A stretch of DNA of 64,000 bases from contig JAGYLB010000097.1 of the NCBI GenBank assembly GCA_018401055.1, forward strand, positions 19,505 through 83,504. The letters are read 5' to 3'. Of this stretch, positions 57,802-64,000 are shown piece after piece; the stretch's first letter is position 1; every line of letters starts with the position of its first letter. A model generated the notes under the pieces. That model was not told the DNA's origin and searched no databases. It saw nothing but the letters and a program-made list of their open reading frames with translations. Origin of the DNA: Roseicyclus sp. (lineage in GTDB: Bacteria > Pseudomonadota > Alphaproteobacteria > Rhodobacterales > Rhodobacteraceae). Both the position numbers and the translations under genes were made by a program.

Positions 57802-58401
57802 TTAGTCCCGATCGACGTCGCCCAAGCGCGGGGCATGGACATGCGTTCGGACCAGGAACGCAGCGGCAGCGCCGGCGATGGCACCGAAGAGGTGCGCCTC
57901 CCACGACACGCCGGGTTGGCCCGGAAGAACGCCCCAGAGAATGGAGCCATAGAGCAAACCGACCGCCAGTGCCGCGCCCAACGTGATCAGTGAGCGATCC
58001 ACAAGACCGCGCGCGACGAGGAAGCCAAACCAACCGAAGATCAGCCCCGACGCACCGATATGGATCGCCGAGCCGCCGAACAGCCACACGAGTCCGCCGC
58101 CGAGGCCGATCACCATAGTGTTCACCGGCAGCAAGGCTCGCGTGGTCGTTGCAACCAGCAGTCCACCCATCACCAGCAGCGGCGGCGTATTGGCCATCAG
58201 GTGACCGAAGCTTCCATGCAGAAGGGGCATTGCGATGATACCATCCAACCCACCGAGGTACCGTGGGATCAGCCCGAACGCCGGGTTCAGGCCGTAGCCG
58301 GTGATCCAGTTGACGACCTGGATCGCCCAGAGCACGGCGACAAAAGCGACAAGTGCCGCGGCGCGCCGCAGGAAGGCGCGCATGTGATCCCGGTTCATCA
58401 T
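57802..58401 (-). CDS. Rhomboid-family intramembrane serine protease
   Basis: 199 residues with about six helices. The catalytic Ser118 lies in [10 protein letters not shown] and His170 in [16 protein letters not shown], the two residues of the rhomboid dyad. H62, H67 and N71 ([12 protein letters not shown]) form the oxyanion side. It cleaves membrane proteins within the membrane; the substrate is unknown. I chose the ATG pair at 58401, just before the first helix. Between it and the next plus-strand gene are 304 bp of shared upstream DNA, with the accessory-region motif at the far end. The frame is intact. Confidence 0.85.
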   Translation of the reverse strand: MMNRDHMRAFLRRAAALVAFVAVLWAIQVVNWITGYGLNPAFGLIPRYLGGLDGIIAMPLLHGSFGHLMANTPPLLVMGGLLVATTTRALLPVNTMVIGLGGGLVWLFGGSAIHIGASGLIFGWFGFLVARGLVDRSLITLGAALAVGLLYGSILWGVLPGQPGVSWEAHLFGAIAGAAAAFLVRTHVHAPRLGDVDRD

Positions 58402-58705
58402 GGCGGCGACAGTAGACGTCTCCGCAAGGCCTTCAACGGCTTTCACGCGCCGCTGGGAAACGGCTAGAGGACCGAGGTTCAGGGCGGCGAACCTCGCCAC
58501 GGCTCAAGCCAAGAGCGCGGCTGCCTACCGAAGGCTATGGCGAGGCATCAGAGCCTGATCTCCAAGAATGGCGAACGCCATTCCATCCCTTGTGGCTCTC
58601 CTTCGAAGCACGACCGAAGTGAACGCTGTTTCTCAGCGATCAAATCTGCTTGCTATCGTTAGTGTTGTTTTGTATCGCCGCACCATTATAGCTGGAGTCG
58701 GCGTC
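58402..58705. other. Intergenic stretch between rhomboid and Cys-rich exported protein
   Basis: 304 bp upstream of both divergent genes. It contains the 21-bp motif TTGCT-ATCGTTAG-TGTTGTTT at 58650-58670, 36 bp before the plus-strand start. The rest holds a possible but unsupported N-terminal extension of the rhomboid gene (ATG at 58500), and I see nothing else in it. Confidence 0.5.
58650..58670 (+). promoter_or_regulatory. Shared 21-bp accessory-region motif, copy 2
   Basis: TTGCT-ATCGTTAG-TGTTGTTT, followed by TGTATCGCC. It matches the copy before the secretion operon at 17 of 21 bases and the following 9 bases are identical. It ends 36 bp before the start of the Cys-rich exported protein, where a promoter is expected. 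Confidence 0.5.
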
Positions 58706-59362
58706 ATGAATCACAAGGTCCGGACCGCGGCAGCCGCCGCGACCATCACCGTATCGAGCCTCGTCGGTTCGGTCGAGCCGGCGCAAGCCTACCAGGTCGA
58801 CTGCGCCATTCTGCTCTGTCTCGCAGGCGGCTGGCCGGCATCGGCACCCTGTGCCCATGCGCGTGCGGTCTTCATCCGCAGGATCACACCCTGGCCGATC
58901 GAGCCACCCTTGCAGATCTGGCGTTGCCCGATGGGGGCGTCGTTCAACGCCCCTGCCCCCATTTCGCCGATGGAACGGCTCTACGACATCACCTTCCAAG
59001 AGGCGCCTCAGGCCAGCGTACCGCAAGCTCCCCTGCCCCTGGTCGAAGTCCAGTCAGACGAGCAGGCCGACATCGACATTTCGGGCGACGCCTTCGACTT
59101 CGTCCGCAGCATCCGTGTCTTTCACATCCAGTTCAGCCAACGCGAAAACAGTGAAGGCGACTGCAACACCTACGACGCCACGCGCCTCGGATCCTACGGT
59201 GTACAGGGTGACTATCGATGGACACGGTCGAGTGTCGCACAGGTCCCGCCCGCCTCACAGCTGCCCGACACCGCGCACTGCAACTGGGTCAGCTACCGCT
59301 CGGTCTTCGTGGACTGGCGGGATCATGAGGGGACCTACGGCTTCGAAGAGGTCCGCTACTGA
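58706..59362 (+). CDS. Exported Cys-rich protein of conjugative-element type
   Basis: 218 residues. A signal peptide ends at EPAQAY. The mature start has CAILLCLAGGWPASAPCAHARAVFIRRITPWPIEPPLQIWRCPMG with four cysteines in 46 residues, a conserved segment I associate with proteins encoded near VirB/Trb systems of alphaproteobacteria. A C-terminal part with DFVRSIRVFHIQFSQRENSEGDCN and CNWVSYRSVFVDW adds two more. It was started at 58706, the only ATG that begins the signal peptide. Function unknown; possibly a secreted or periplasmic part of the transfer system. The frame is intact. Confidence 0.65.
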   Translation: MNHKVRTAAAAATITVSSLVGSVEPAQAYQVDCAILLCLAGGWPASAPCAHARAVFIRRITPWPIEPPLQIWRCPMGASFNAPAPISPMERLYDITFQEAPQASVPQAPLPLVEVQSDEQADIDISGDAFDFVRSIRVFHIQFSQRENSEGDCNTYDATRLGSYGVQGDYRWTRSSVAQVPPASQLPDTAHCNWVSYRSVFVDWRDHEGTYGFEEVRY

Positions 59363-59373
59363 ACTTGCCCGGG

Positions 59374-59388
59374 CCTGCCCGGGGCAGG
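59374..59388 (+). terminator. Hairpin after the Cys-rich protein gene
   Basis: CCTGCCC-G-GGGCAGG is a short G+C-rich stem 12 bp after the stop at 59362. No T-run follows, so it may be a weak terminator or a 3'-end stabiliser. Confidence 0.4.
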
Positions 59389-59405
59389 TCCGCACCCGAT
59401 CATCT

Positions 59406-59423
59406 TGCACCTGTGACGGTGCA
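59406..59423. repeat. Inverted repeat TGCACC-N6-GGTGCA
   Basis: TGCACC-TGTGAC-GGTGCA, 6-bp perfect arms, in the leader of the winged-helix gene. The arms resemble an NtrC-type half-site pair, though the spacing is short for NtrC. It is one of three inverted repeats in the same 200 bp. Confidence 0.4.
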
Positions 59424-59469
59424 CCGAACCCAAAAAGGGAAACGACGCCAGACCGAAAAGCCTGACGCC

Positions 59470-59506
59470 GCGCTAGAAGAACCCGTGAACAAGGATCTTC
59501 TAGCGC
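59470..59506. repeat. 11-bp inverted repeat, GCGCTAGAAGA
   Basis: GCGCTAGAAGA at 59470-59480 and TCTTCTAGCGC at 59496-59506 are perfect inverted copies separated by 15 bases. Such a dyad can form a long hairpin or bind a dimeric protein. It lies 95-131 bp before the start of the winged-helix gene. Confidence 0.6.
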
Positions 59507-59525
59507 ACTGTCCGAACCGCTGCAA

Positions 59526-59560
59526 CCAGCAAAGTTGTTTTGCTGGCAAGAATGTTGTTT
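59526..59560 (+). promoter_or_regulatory. Shared motif copy 3 with overlapping inverted repeat
   Basis: TTGCT-GGCAAGAA-TGTTGTTT (59540-59560) is the third copy of the accessory-region motif, 41 bp before the winged-helix start. It overlaps CCAGCAAA-GTTGT-TTTGCTGG (59526-59546), an 8-bp inverted repeat, so an autoregulator could compete with RNA polymerase here. Confidence 0.5.
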
Positions 59561-59600
59561 GCTCTCGGCATGGGGTCGTCTCTCACAGGAGACACCGACC

Positions 59601-60443
59601 ATGGAACCCACGACCGGCCTGATCCTGAGACGGATCACCCAGACAGAGCTGTCCGTCTCCGCCCACAAGCTGGCGACCGTCATCCTCGACGCCATCGCGT
59701 GGAAGGAGGGTTACAACGGGCTACCGCGCGGGACGGCCGCCTTCACCCTTGCCGACCTGGCGTCGAAGATGGGCATCTCGCGCCAGTACCTGTCCGAGCT
59801 GCTGGCTGAACTCGAGGCGTCCGAGCTGGAGCTGAGACGCGAGAAGCCCAACGGCAAGTTCGCGCCCTGGCTTTTCCGCTTCACGGCCTTCGATACTGAA
59901 GACGGCGATCAGGATGTTGCGTCAGGCACAGGCGACACATCACTATCTAGAGAAAGAAATAACAAAACTATTTTCTCGGGACAGATCACTATTTCTGAAG
60001 CGTCCAACGTCTTTCAGACGTGTTGGGCGGAGATGATCAAAGCTGCGAAAAGGGCCCTGCCCTGCTGGAACGTTGATACGCAGGTGATCTGGGACCGGTT
60101 CCTCGCTTTCAACCGGGCGCGCGGGAACGACAGGGTTCCCGCCGGCTACCTGCTCGGGTTCATGCGTCGATGGCGAACCTCACCCGGTACGATGAGCCGA
60201 CCGGCGGAAGCGCAAGCTCCGCAGCAGGCGGCTGACCCGCGAGAGCGTGAGCTGCACGATCAGATCAAGGCTGCACCGAGTTCGAACCGCCAGTTTCACG
60301 CGTCGGACCTGTGTCGCATCATCGGACAAGCTGCCTACGACGCACGCGTCCTGGACGTCATCCGGCAGTTCGGCTGTCCAAGGTTCACCGCGACGCTCGC
60401 GGTTCATGGAAGAGCTGTGTTGGCAGGCGAGATCACACGATGA
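59601..60443 (+). CDS. Winged-helix protein of plasmid/replication type
   Basis: 280 residues. The N-terminal 95 residues form a winged helix (AAFTLADLASKMGISRQYLSELLAELEASELELRREKPNGKFAPWLFRF). A Ser/Thr-rich linker follows. The C-terminal half has ASNVFQTCWAEMIKAAKRALPCWNVDTQVIWDRFLAFNRARG and DARVLDVIRQFG. It recalls replication-initiation or copy-control HTH proteins of Rhodobacterales plasmids, but no specific family is recognised. CAGGAG precedes the ATG. The leader contains three inverted repeats and the shared motif, as expected for an autoregulated or origin-linked gene. The frame is intact. Confidence 0.6.
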   Translation: MEPTTGLILRRITQTELSVSAHKLATVILDAIAWKEGYNGLPRGTAAFTLADLASKMGISRQYLSELLAELEASELELRREKPNGKFAPWLFRFTAFDTEDGDQDVASGTGDTSLSRERNNKTIFSGQITISEASNVFQTCWAEMIKAAKRALPCWNVDTQVIWDRFLAFNRARGNDRVPAGYLLGFMRRWRTSPGTMSRPAEAQAPQQAADPRERELHDQIKAAPSSNRQFHASDLCRIIGQAAYDARVLDVIRQFGCPRFTATLAVHGRAVLAGEITR

Positions 60444-60462
60444 CGATGGAATGCTCCTTTGA

Positions 60463-60596
60463 TGACGCTGCGAATGCGTCACACCTGGACATGGGACATC
60501 GGCATCCATGATCGGCAACGTACATCGGCAAAAGCTTGGACTTCATGGCGTAAAATGGTAACGATTGCTTCAAATTCTGGACACTCAAGATCGGCA
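60463..60596 (+). repeat. ATCGGCA direct repeats and an inverted repeat before fic
   Basis: ATCGGCA occurs at 60498, 60511 and 60524, exactly 13 bp apart, and again at 60590, ending 4 bp before the Fic start. A TGACGC-N7-GCGTCA dyad lies at 60463-60481. Regular short direct repeats of this kind act as operators or as iterons at plasmid origins. Either would fit the gene on the left (winged helix) and on the right (Fic). Confidence 0.6.
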
Positions 60597-60600
60597 AAAA

Positions 60601-61803
60601 ATGATAGAGACACCCGGCCGGATCGAACCTTGTTTCTTCGAAGAGCACATACCTGCCAGCCTGGCGGACCTGTCGGTCGAAATCCAGCGCGAGGCGGCAT
60701 GGCTGGGACAGGGCCTGCACCCGGACAGCGCGGCCGAACTGGCAGACTTGGTCAGGGTTATGAACTGCTACTACTCGAACTTGATCGAGGGGCACAACAC
60801 GCGCCCGCGTGACATCGAACGCGCCCTCGCAGGGGCCGAGCTCGAGGCCGAGACGCGCCCGCTTGCACTGGAAGCCCGTGCCCATGTCATCGTCCAGCGG
60901 TCGATTGACAAGCTGCATCGAGAAGGCACCTTGCCCCGGCCAACGTCCGTCGCCTTCCTGACCTGGGTGCACAAGGCCTTCTACGACGAGATGCCCGACG
61001 AGTTCCGGCGTATCGAACATCCGGATGGAACGAGCGAGCCGATCATTCCGGGCCGCATGCGGCAGGAGGGCGACAGCGAAGTCGCTGTCGGTCGTCATCT
61101 GCCCCCGTCTTCGGGTCGGGTTGCGGCCTTCATGGATCACTTCGACAAACGATTTCAGATCGCGGCCCGCTCGGCGAGCGGACGGATCATCGCTATCGCC
61201 TCGGCGCACCACCGGCTCAACTTCATCCACCCGTTTCCCGACGGGAACGGTCGGGTCAGCCGCCTGATGTCACATGCGATGGCGCTCGAGGCGGGTATCG
61301 GAGGTCAGGGGCTTTGGTCTGTCTCGCGCGGTCTGGCGCGCGGATTGGCGGACCGGGGCGAATACAAGCGCATGATGGACATGGCCGATTCCCCACGCCG
61401 CGGGGATCGTGACGGGCGGGGCAATCTGTCGGAGGCCGCTCTGAGGACCTATTGCGAATGGTTCCTGAAGGTGACGCTGGATCAGATCACCTTCTCGACC
61501 AAGCTTTTCGACCTTGGCGGTTTGGAAAAGCGCTATCGGCGCTTGGTCGAAGACACGATCGACGACAAGCGTGCGCCCGACCTCATCTCGGCGGTTCTTC
61601 GCTATGGCGCGCTGGAGCGCGGTGAAGCACAGATCGTGCTCAAGACATCCGAGCGCACGGCGCGCAACACGTTGAGCAAGCTGACTGCCGCCGGTTATCT
61701 GTCATCTGCCTCACCGAAGACGCCCGTGCGACTTGCGTTTCCTCTCGACTACCGGGAGCGTCTTTTCCCGAACCTGTTCGCAGATGGGGATCTGCCCGCT
61801 TAG
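60601..61803 (+). CDS. Fic-family AMP-transferase-like protein
   Basis: 400 residues. The Fic motif HPFPDGNGR (residues 210-218) is complete: the catalytic His210 and the phosphate-binding loop are intact. Upstream, SNLIEG at residues 59-64 matches the inhibitory alpha motif (S/T)xxxE(G/N), so this is a class II Fic with the inhibitor helix in front of the domain. A C-terminal winged helix (APDLISAVLRYGALERGEAQIVLKTSERTARNTLSKLTAAGYL) follows. The enzyme probably transfers AMP to a hydroxyl of a target protein; the target is unknown. The start at 60601 follows the repeats; a TTG at 60565 is also open. The frame is intact. Confidence 0.88.
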   Translation: MIETPGRIEPCFFEEHIPASLADLSVEIQREAAWLGQGLHPDSAAELADLVRVMNCYYSNLIEGHNTRPRDIERALAGAELEAETRPLALEARAHVIVQRSIDKLHREGTLPRPTSVAFLTWVHKAFYDEMPDEFRRIEHPDGTSEPIIPGRMRQEGDSEVAVGRHLPPSSGRVAAFMDHFDKRFQIAARSASGRIIAIASAHHRLNFIHPFPDGNGRVSRLMSHAMALEAGIGGQGLWSVSRGLARGLADRGEYKRMMDMADSPRRGDRDGRGNLSEAALRTYCEWFLKVTLDQITFSTKLFDLGGLEKRYRRLVEDTIDDKRAPDLISAVLRYGALERGEAQIVLKTSERTARNTLSKLTAAGYLSSASPKTPVRLAFPLDYRERLFPNLFADGDLPA

Positions 61804-61850
61804 CGCGCGTCGCTTCGGCGTGAAACGTCGAGCTGCCGCAAGCGGCACTT

Positions 61851-62103
61851 TTAGCCATCCATCAGTCCCTTCAGCCTGCCGACGAAATCTGCATCGCCCT
61901 TGTCCATCAAGTCGCGGGTTCGTTCCAGCGCCGCGCAGTCCCGATGAGGTTCATTGCGTAAGAAGCGCGTCGATCCATTCCCGATGGATGTCCGCCGTCC
62001 ACTTGGCCTTGAAAAGATCTGTGACAGCCAATTGCATCAACGCGTCCTGCATTGGCGCGGGGTAGAGAACATTCGCGTCGAACAGCACCGTGTACTGGCT
62101 CAT
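61851..62103 (-). pseudogene. PIN-domain toxin remnant
   Basis: The beginning MSQYTVLFDANVLYPAPMQDALMQLAVTDLFKAKWTADIHREWIDALL is a standard PIN (VapC-like) nuclease N-terminus with the first catalytic Asp in FDANVLYP. An extra T near 61965 shifts the frame. After it LRNEPHRDCAALERTRDLMD continues the family, but the next part (KGDADFVGRLKGLMDG) does not and a stop follows, about 100 residues too early. The central and C-terminal acidic residues are missing. The start overlaps the HTH gene by 4 bp (ATGA), so it was the toxin of this pair. Confidence 0.7.
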
Positions 62104-62564
62104 TTCGAGCCATAGCCCATGTCCTGGTCCTGTGCGTCGGCGGCCAGTTGATCAAGGACGGCTTCGCGCTCGTTGTCGATGGCTGCCTTGTACGACATGA
62201 CGTCTTCCATGCGGACGCGGCGATGCTTGCCGACCTTCCGATGCGGGATACTGCCATCCTCGAGCAGTTTGATCAGGAACGGCCGCGAGACATTCAACAC
62301 CTCTGCCGCCTGGACAGTCGAGAGTTCGGCGTTCTCCGGAATGATGGTGACGCCGCGACCGGCTGCCATCGCCTCGAGGACCTCCATGAGTAGCGCAACA
62401 GCGCCCGCAGGAAGTTCGATCGGTTCCATCTGCTCCGCGTCTGTAACGCGAAGCTTCAAGGGTCCTCGGGTTGCCGCAAAGCGCGACAGGGCCTGTCCGG
62501 AGACGCGCGCGATTGCCGCGTCCTGCGGGGTTGGTGGAAGATGCCGGTGTACCAACATGTTCAT
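62100..62564 (-). CDS. HTH antitoxin of a PIN-type pair
   Basis: 154 residues. An N-terminal helical part is followed by an excisionase-like MerR/HTH domain: ELSTVQAAEVLNVSRPFLIKLLEDGSIPHRKVGKHRRVRMEDVMSYKA at about residues 80-127. Such proteins pair with PIN toxins in alphaproteobacteria. Its stop overlaps the toxin start. AGGAGACCACC precedes the ATG. Because the toxin is damaged, this is now an orphan antitoxin or a plain repressor. The frame is intact. Confidence 0.8.
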   Translation of the reverse strand: MNMLVHRHLPPTPQDAAIARVSGQALSRFAATRGPLKLRVTDAEQMEPIELPAGAVALLMEVLEAMAAGRGVTIIPENAELSTVQAAEVLNVSRPFLIKLLEDGSIPHRKVGKHRRVRMEDVMSYKAAIDNEREAVLDQLAADAQDQDMGYGSK

Positions 62565-62720
62565 GGTGGTCTCCTCTCCGTTTTCTGCTGTCTACCGCCA
62601 TATATGAAATAAGTGAAACAAATGCATTAACTGAAAACTGCTTTCTTCACACCCGACTGGCGCGCGGGGTATGGAGTACACCTCTGCCGTCAACAAGATC
62701 GGCGAACTCTGCCGCATCCT

Positions 62721-63788
62721 TCAGTTCGTAGTACGCCACATCCGGTAGCGGCCCTGCCCGGTCAATTCGCGGATCAGACCACCCGCTTCCATCCAGGCGA
62801 GGTTGCGCTGAACGGCAGCACGGCTGGCTCCAGTCAAGGCCTCGGCCATCGGAGCGGATACTAGGGGCCATTCGGTCAGCACGGCGCGCAAGGCGCGCGG
62901 GGTCTTGCCCGAGAGTGGGGTCATCTCGGTATCCGCCCTCGCTGACCATGCCTCGATATCGTCAAGGTGCCGCATTGCGGTCAGGCAGGCGTTCTCCATC
63001 CCGTCAAGCCATCGCGCCAGACGGTCAGCGGGTGGGCCGCCTGCGCGCAGCCCCCCTGCCCCACCCATGGCCAAAGGTGCAAAGACTGCCCCCTTGCCCT
63101 CGCTGGCCGCGATCCGCGCGGCCGTTACTGCCGCTTCCATTCGATCGCCCTGCTGCCCAAGGCCCGCGAGGCTCCAAAGGTGAAAGCCCACGCAGGCACG
63201 GGTTATCGGGTGAAGATCGGCGGCTTGTGCCATCAGGTCGAGCCAACCGCCCGCGCGATCCGCGAAGGGCTCGGCTTCATCTGCCATGTTCTCGGGATCG
63301 CGGCGGTCGAGAAAGGCGGCCAGGTCCACCTCTGGGACTGGCCCCCCTGTCAGACGACGTACCGCCCAACCGACACGTGCAAGGGCTGCGGTGTCGTCGT
63401 GCGCGCCGGATAGGCGCATGGAGATCCAGAGCGCCAGCCGATCCGGGCCAATGCGATCACCCGCGAACCAGCTGAGGTCGGCAGCCTCTATCAGGGCAAG
63501 CCTGTGCCGCCATCCTTCCGGGCCGCGCTTTAGCCGGTCGTCCAGCGCGCCGACGCGACCGGCTACACGGGCAAGACGCGCGGCATGACCCGCCTCTGCT
63601 TTCCGCCAGTCGTCGAGAACAGCGGCTTCACGCGGTTCGGCCCGTGGTCCAGGGGGCAGATAATCCGGCTCCTCTTCCATTGGACCGGGCAGGAACCAAA
63701 GATCGTCCTCGGACGATTCCTCGACCTCTTCAGCGTCGAGGAGCAGAGCATCATATTCATCATGTAAAGAAGGTGCTTGAAGCTTCAT
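62721..63788 (-). CDS. DUF1612-like protein with C-terminal HTH
   Basis: 355 residues. An acidic N-terminus (LLLDAEEVEESSEDDLWFLPGPMEEEPDYLPP) is followed by a helical core (VLDDWRKAEAGHAARLARVAGRVGALDDRLKRGPEGWRHRLALIEAADL). The C-terminal winged helix is ALRAVLTEWPLVSAPMAEALTGASRAAVQRNLAWMEAGGLIRELTGQGRYRMWR. This plan resembles DUF1612/RHE_PE00001 proteins carried by rhizobial and Rhodobacterales plasmids, whose function is unknown. The assignment is tentative. A perfect 9-bp dyad lies 4 bp before the start. The frame is intact. Confidence 0.65.
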   Translation of the reverse strand: MKLQAPSLHDEYDALLLDAEEVEESSEDDLWFLPGPMEEEPDYLPPGPRAEPREAAVLDDWRKAEAGHAARLARVAGRVGALDDRLKRGPEGWRHRLALIEAADLSWFAGDRIGPDRLALWISMRLSGAHDDTAALARVGWAVRRLTGGPVPEVDLAAFLDRRDPENMADEAEPFADRAGGWLDLMAQAADLHPITRACVGFHLWSLAGLGQQGDRMEAAVTAARIAASEGKGAVFAPLAMGGAGGLRAGGPPADRLARWLDGMENACLTAMRHLDDIEAWSARADTEMTPLSGKTPRALRAVLTEWPLVSAPMAEALTGASRAAVQRNLAWMEAGGLIRELTGQGRYRMWRTTN

Positions 63789-63791
63789 ATG

Positions 63792-63813
63792 TGCAAAATA
63801 CTGATATTTTGCA
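63792..63813. promoter_or_regulatory. Perfect 9-bp inverted repeat before the DUF1612-like gene
   Basis: TGCAAAATA-CTGA-TATTTTGCA is a perfect dyad with a 4-bp spacer, located 4 bp upstream of the start codon in an A+T-rich stretch. Its position over the ribosome-binding region suits autorepression by the HTH protein. The remaining bases to the window end (63814-64000) contain TATATAG-like A+T-rich DNA and no gene I can support. Confidence 0.55.
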
Positions 63814-64000
63814 TTTTACCCAAGTGTTTTGTCAGAGTGCGCTCATGCTCCTTATATAGCACGCGCGGGCGATGGTCGGCGAGGGCTCTCTGATCGCGCG
63901 CAGCCTATGGAAACCAAGGGCTTTCCGTTGAGCAGGGCCACAGAGAGCGCCCTTGCATCTGTTTACAAACGGTCGTTTATTGGAGATACATGAAATTGCA

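Overview
The window looks like DNA from an alphaproteobacterium of the order Rhodobacterales (Roseobacter/Paracoccus-like). The grounds are high G+C coding sequence, the order argS - SPOR protein - nagZ - scpA - scpB, a glnB-glnA pair, a soluble NAD-linked formate dehydrogenase operon (fdsGBACD type), ugpBAEC, Hint-domain proteins and a VirB-type secretion operon. The family assignments rest on motifs read from the translations; no database search was possible.

Region 1 (1-41 kb) is mostly core-like chromosome. It holds transporter and RNA-modification genes (EamA, YciB, RsuA-type synthase, tadA) and an orphan oligopeptide-type binding protein. A compact sulfide/persulfide cluster follows (Crp/Fnr regulator, two YeeE/YedE half-transporters, metallo-beta-lactamase-fold dioxygenase, DUF442 sulfurtransferase, SulP permease), then the glycerol-3-phosphate importer ugpBAEC with a good Pho box and xthA. 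After these come dgt, argS, nagZ, scpAB, glnA, glnB, the NAD(P)HX repair enzyme, tRNA-Leu(UAG) and a homocysteine methyltransferase. A LysR gene leads into the formate dehydrogenase operon, which is split between fdsA and fdhD by an IS110-family element. A xylonate-dehydratase-like gene is followed directly by a complete IS630-family element.

Region 2 (41-64 kb) is accessory. It begins with a decayed tyrosine-integrase fragment. A very tight minus-strand type IV secretion operon covers 52.7-41.3 kb (virB1, B2, B3, B4, lipoprotein, a second transglycosylase, virB5, B8, B9, B10, B11, a TrbM-like protein, virB6). No coupling protein VirD4 or relaxase is in the window. Beyond it are a DUF4236-TPR protein, a ketopantoate-reductase-like enzyme, a divergent Lrp/3-hydroxyacid dehydrogenase pair, a rhomboid protease, a secreted Cys-rich protein, a winged-helix protein of plasmid type, a Fic protein, a HTH/PIN toxin-antitoxin remnant and a DUF1612-like HTH protein.

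Two features cut across the window. First, many conserved genes in the first 41 kb are broken by single-base indels, often in short homopolymers, including essential genes such as argS and tadA; this looks more like consensus error than real decay. The accessory part is almost free of them. Second, a 21-bp motif (TTGCT-N8-TGTTGTWT) occurs upstream of the secretion operon, the secreted Cys-rich protein and the winged-helix gene, which suggests that these accessory units are transcribed together.
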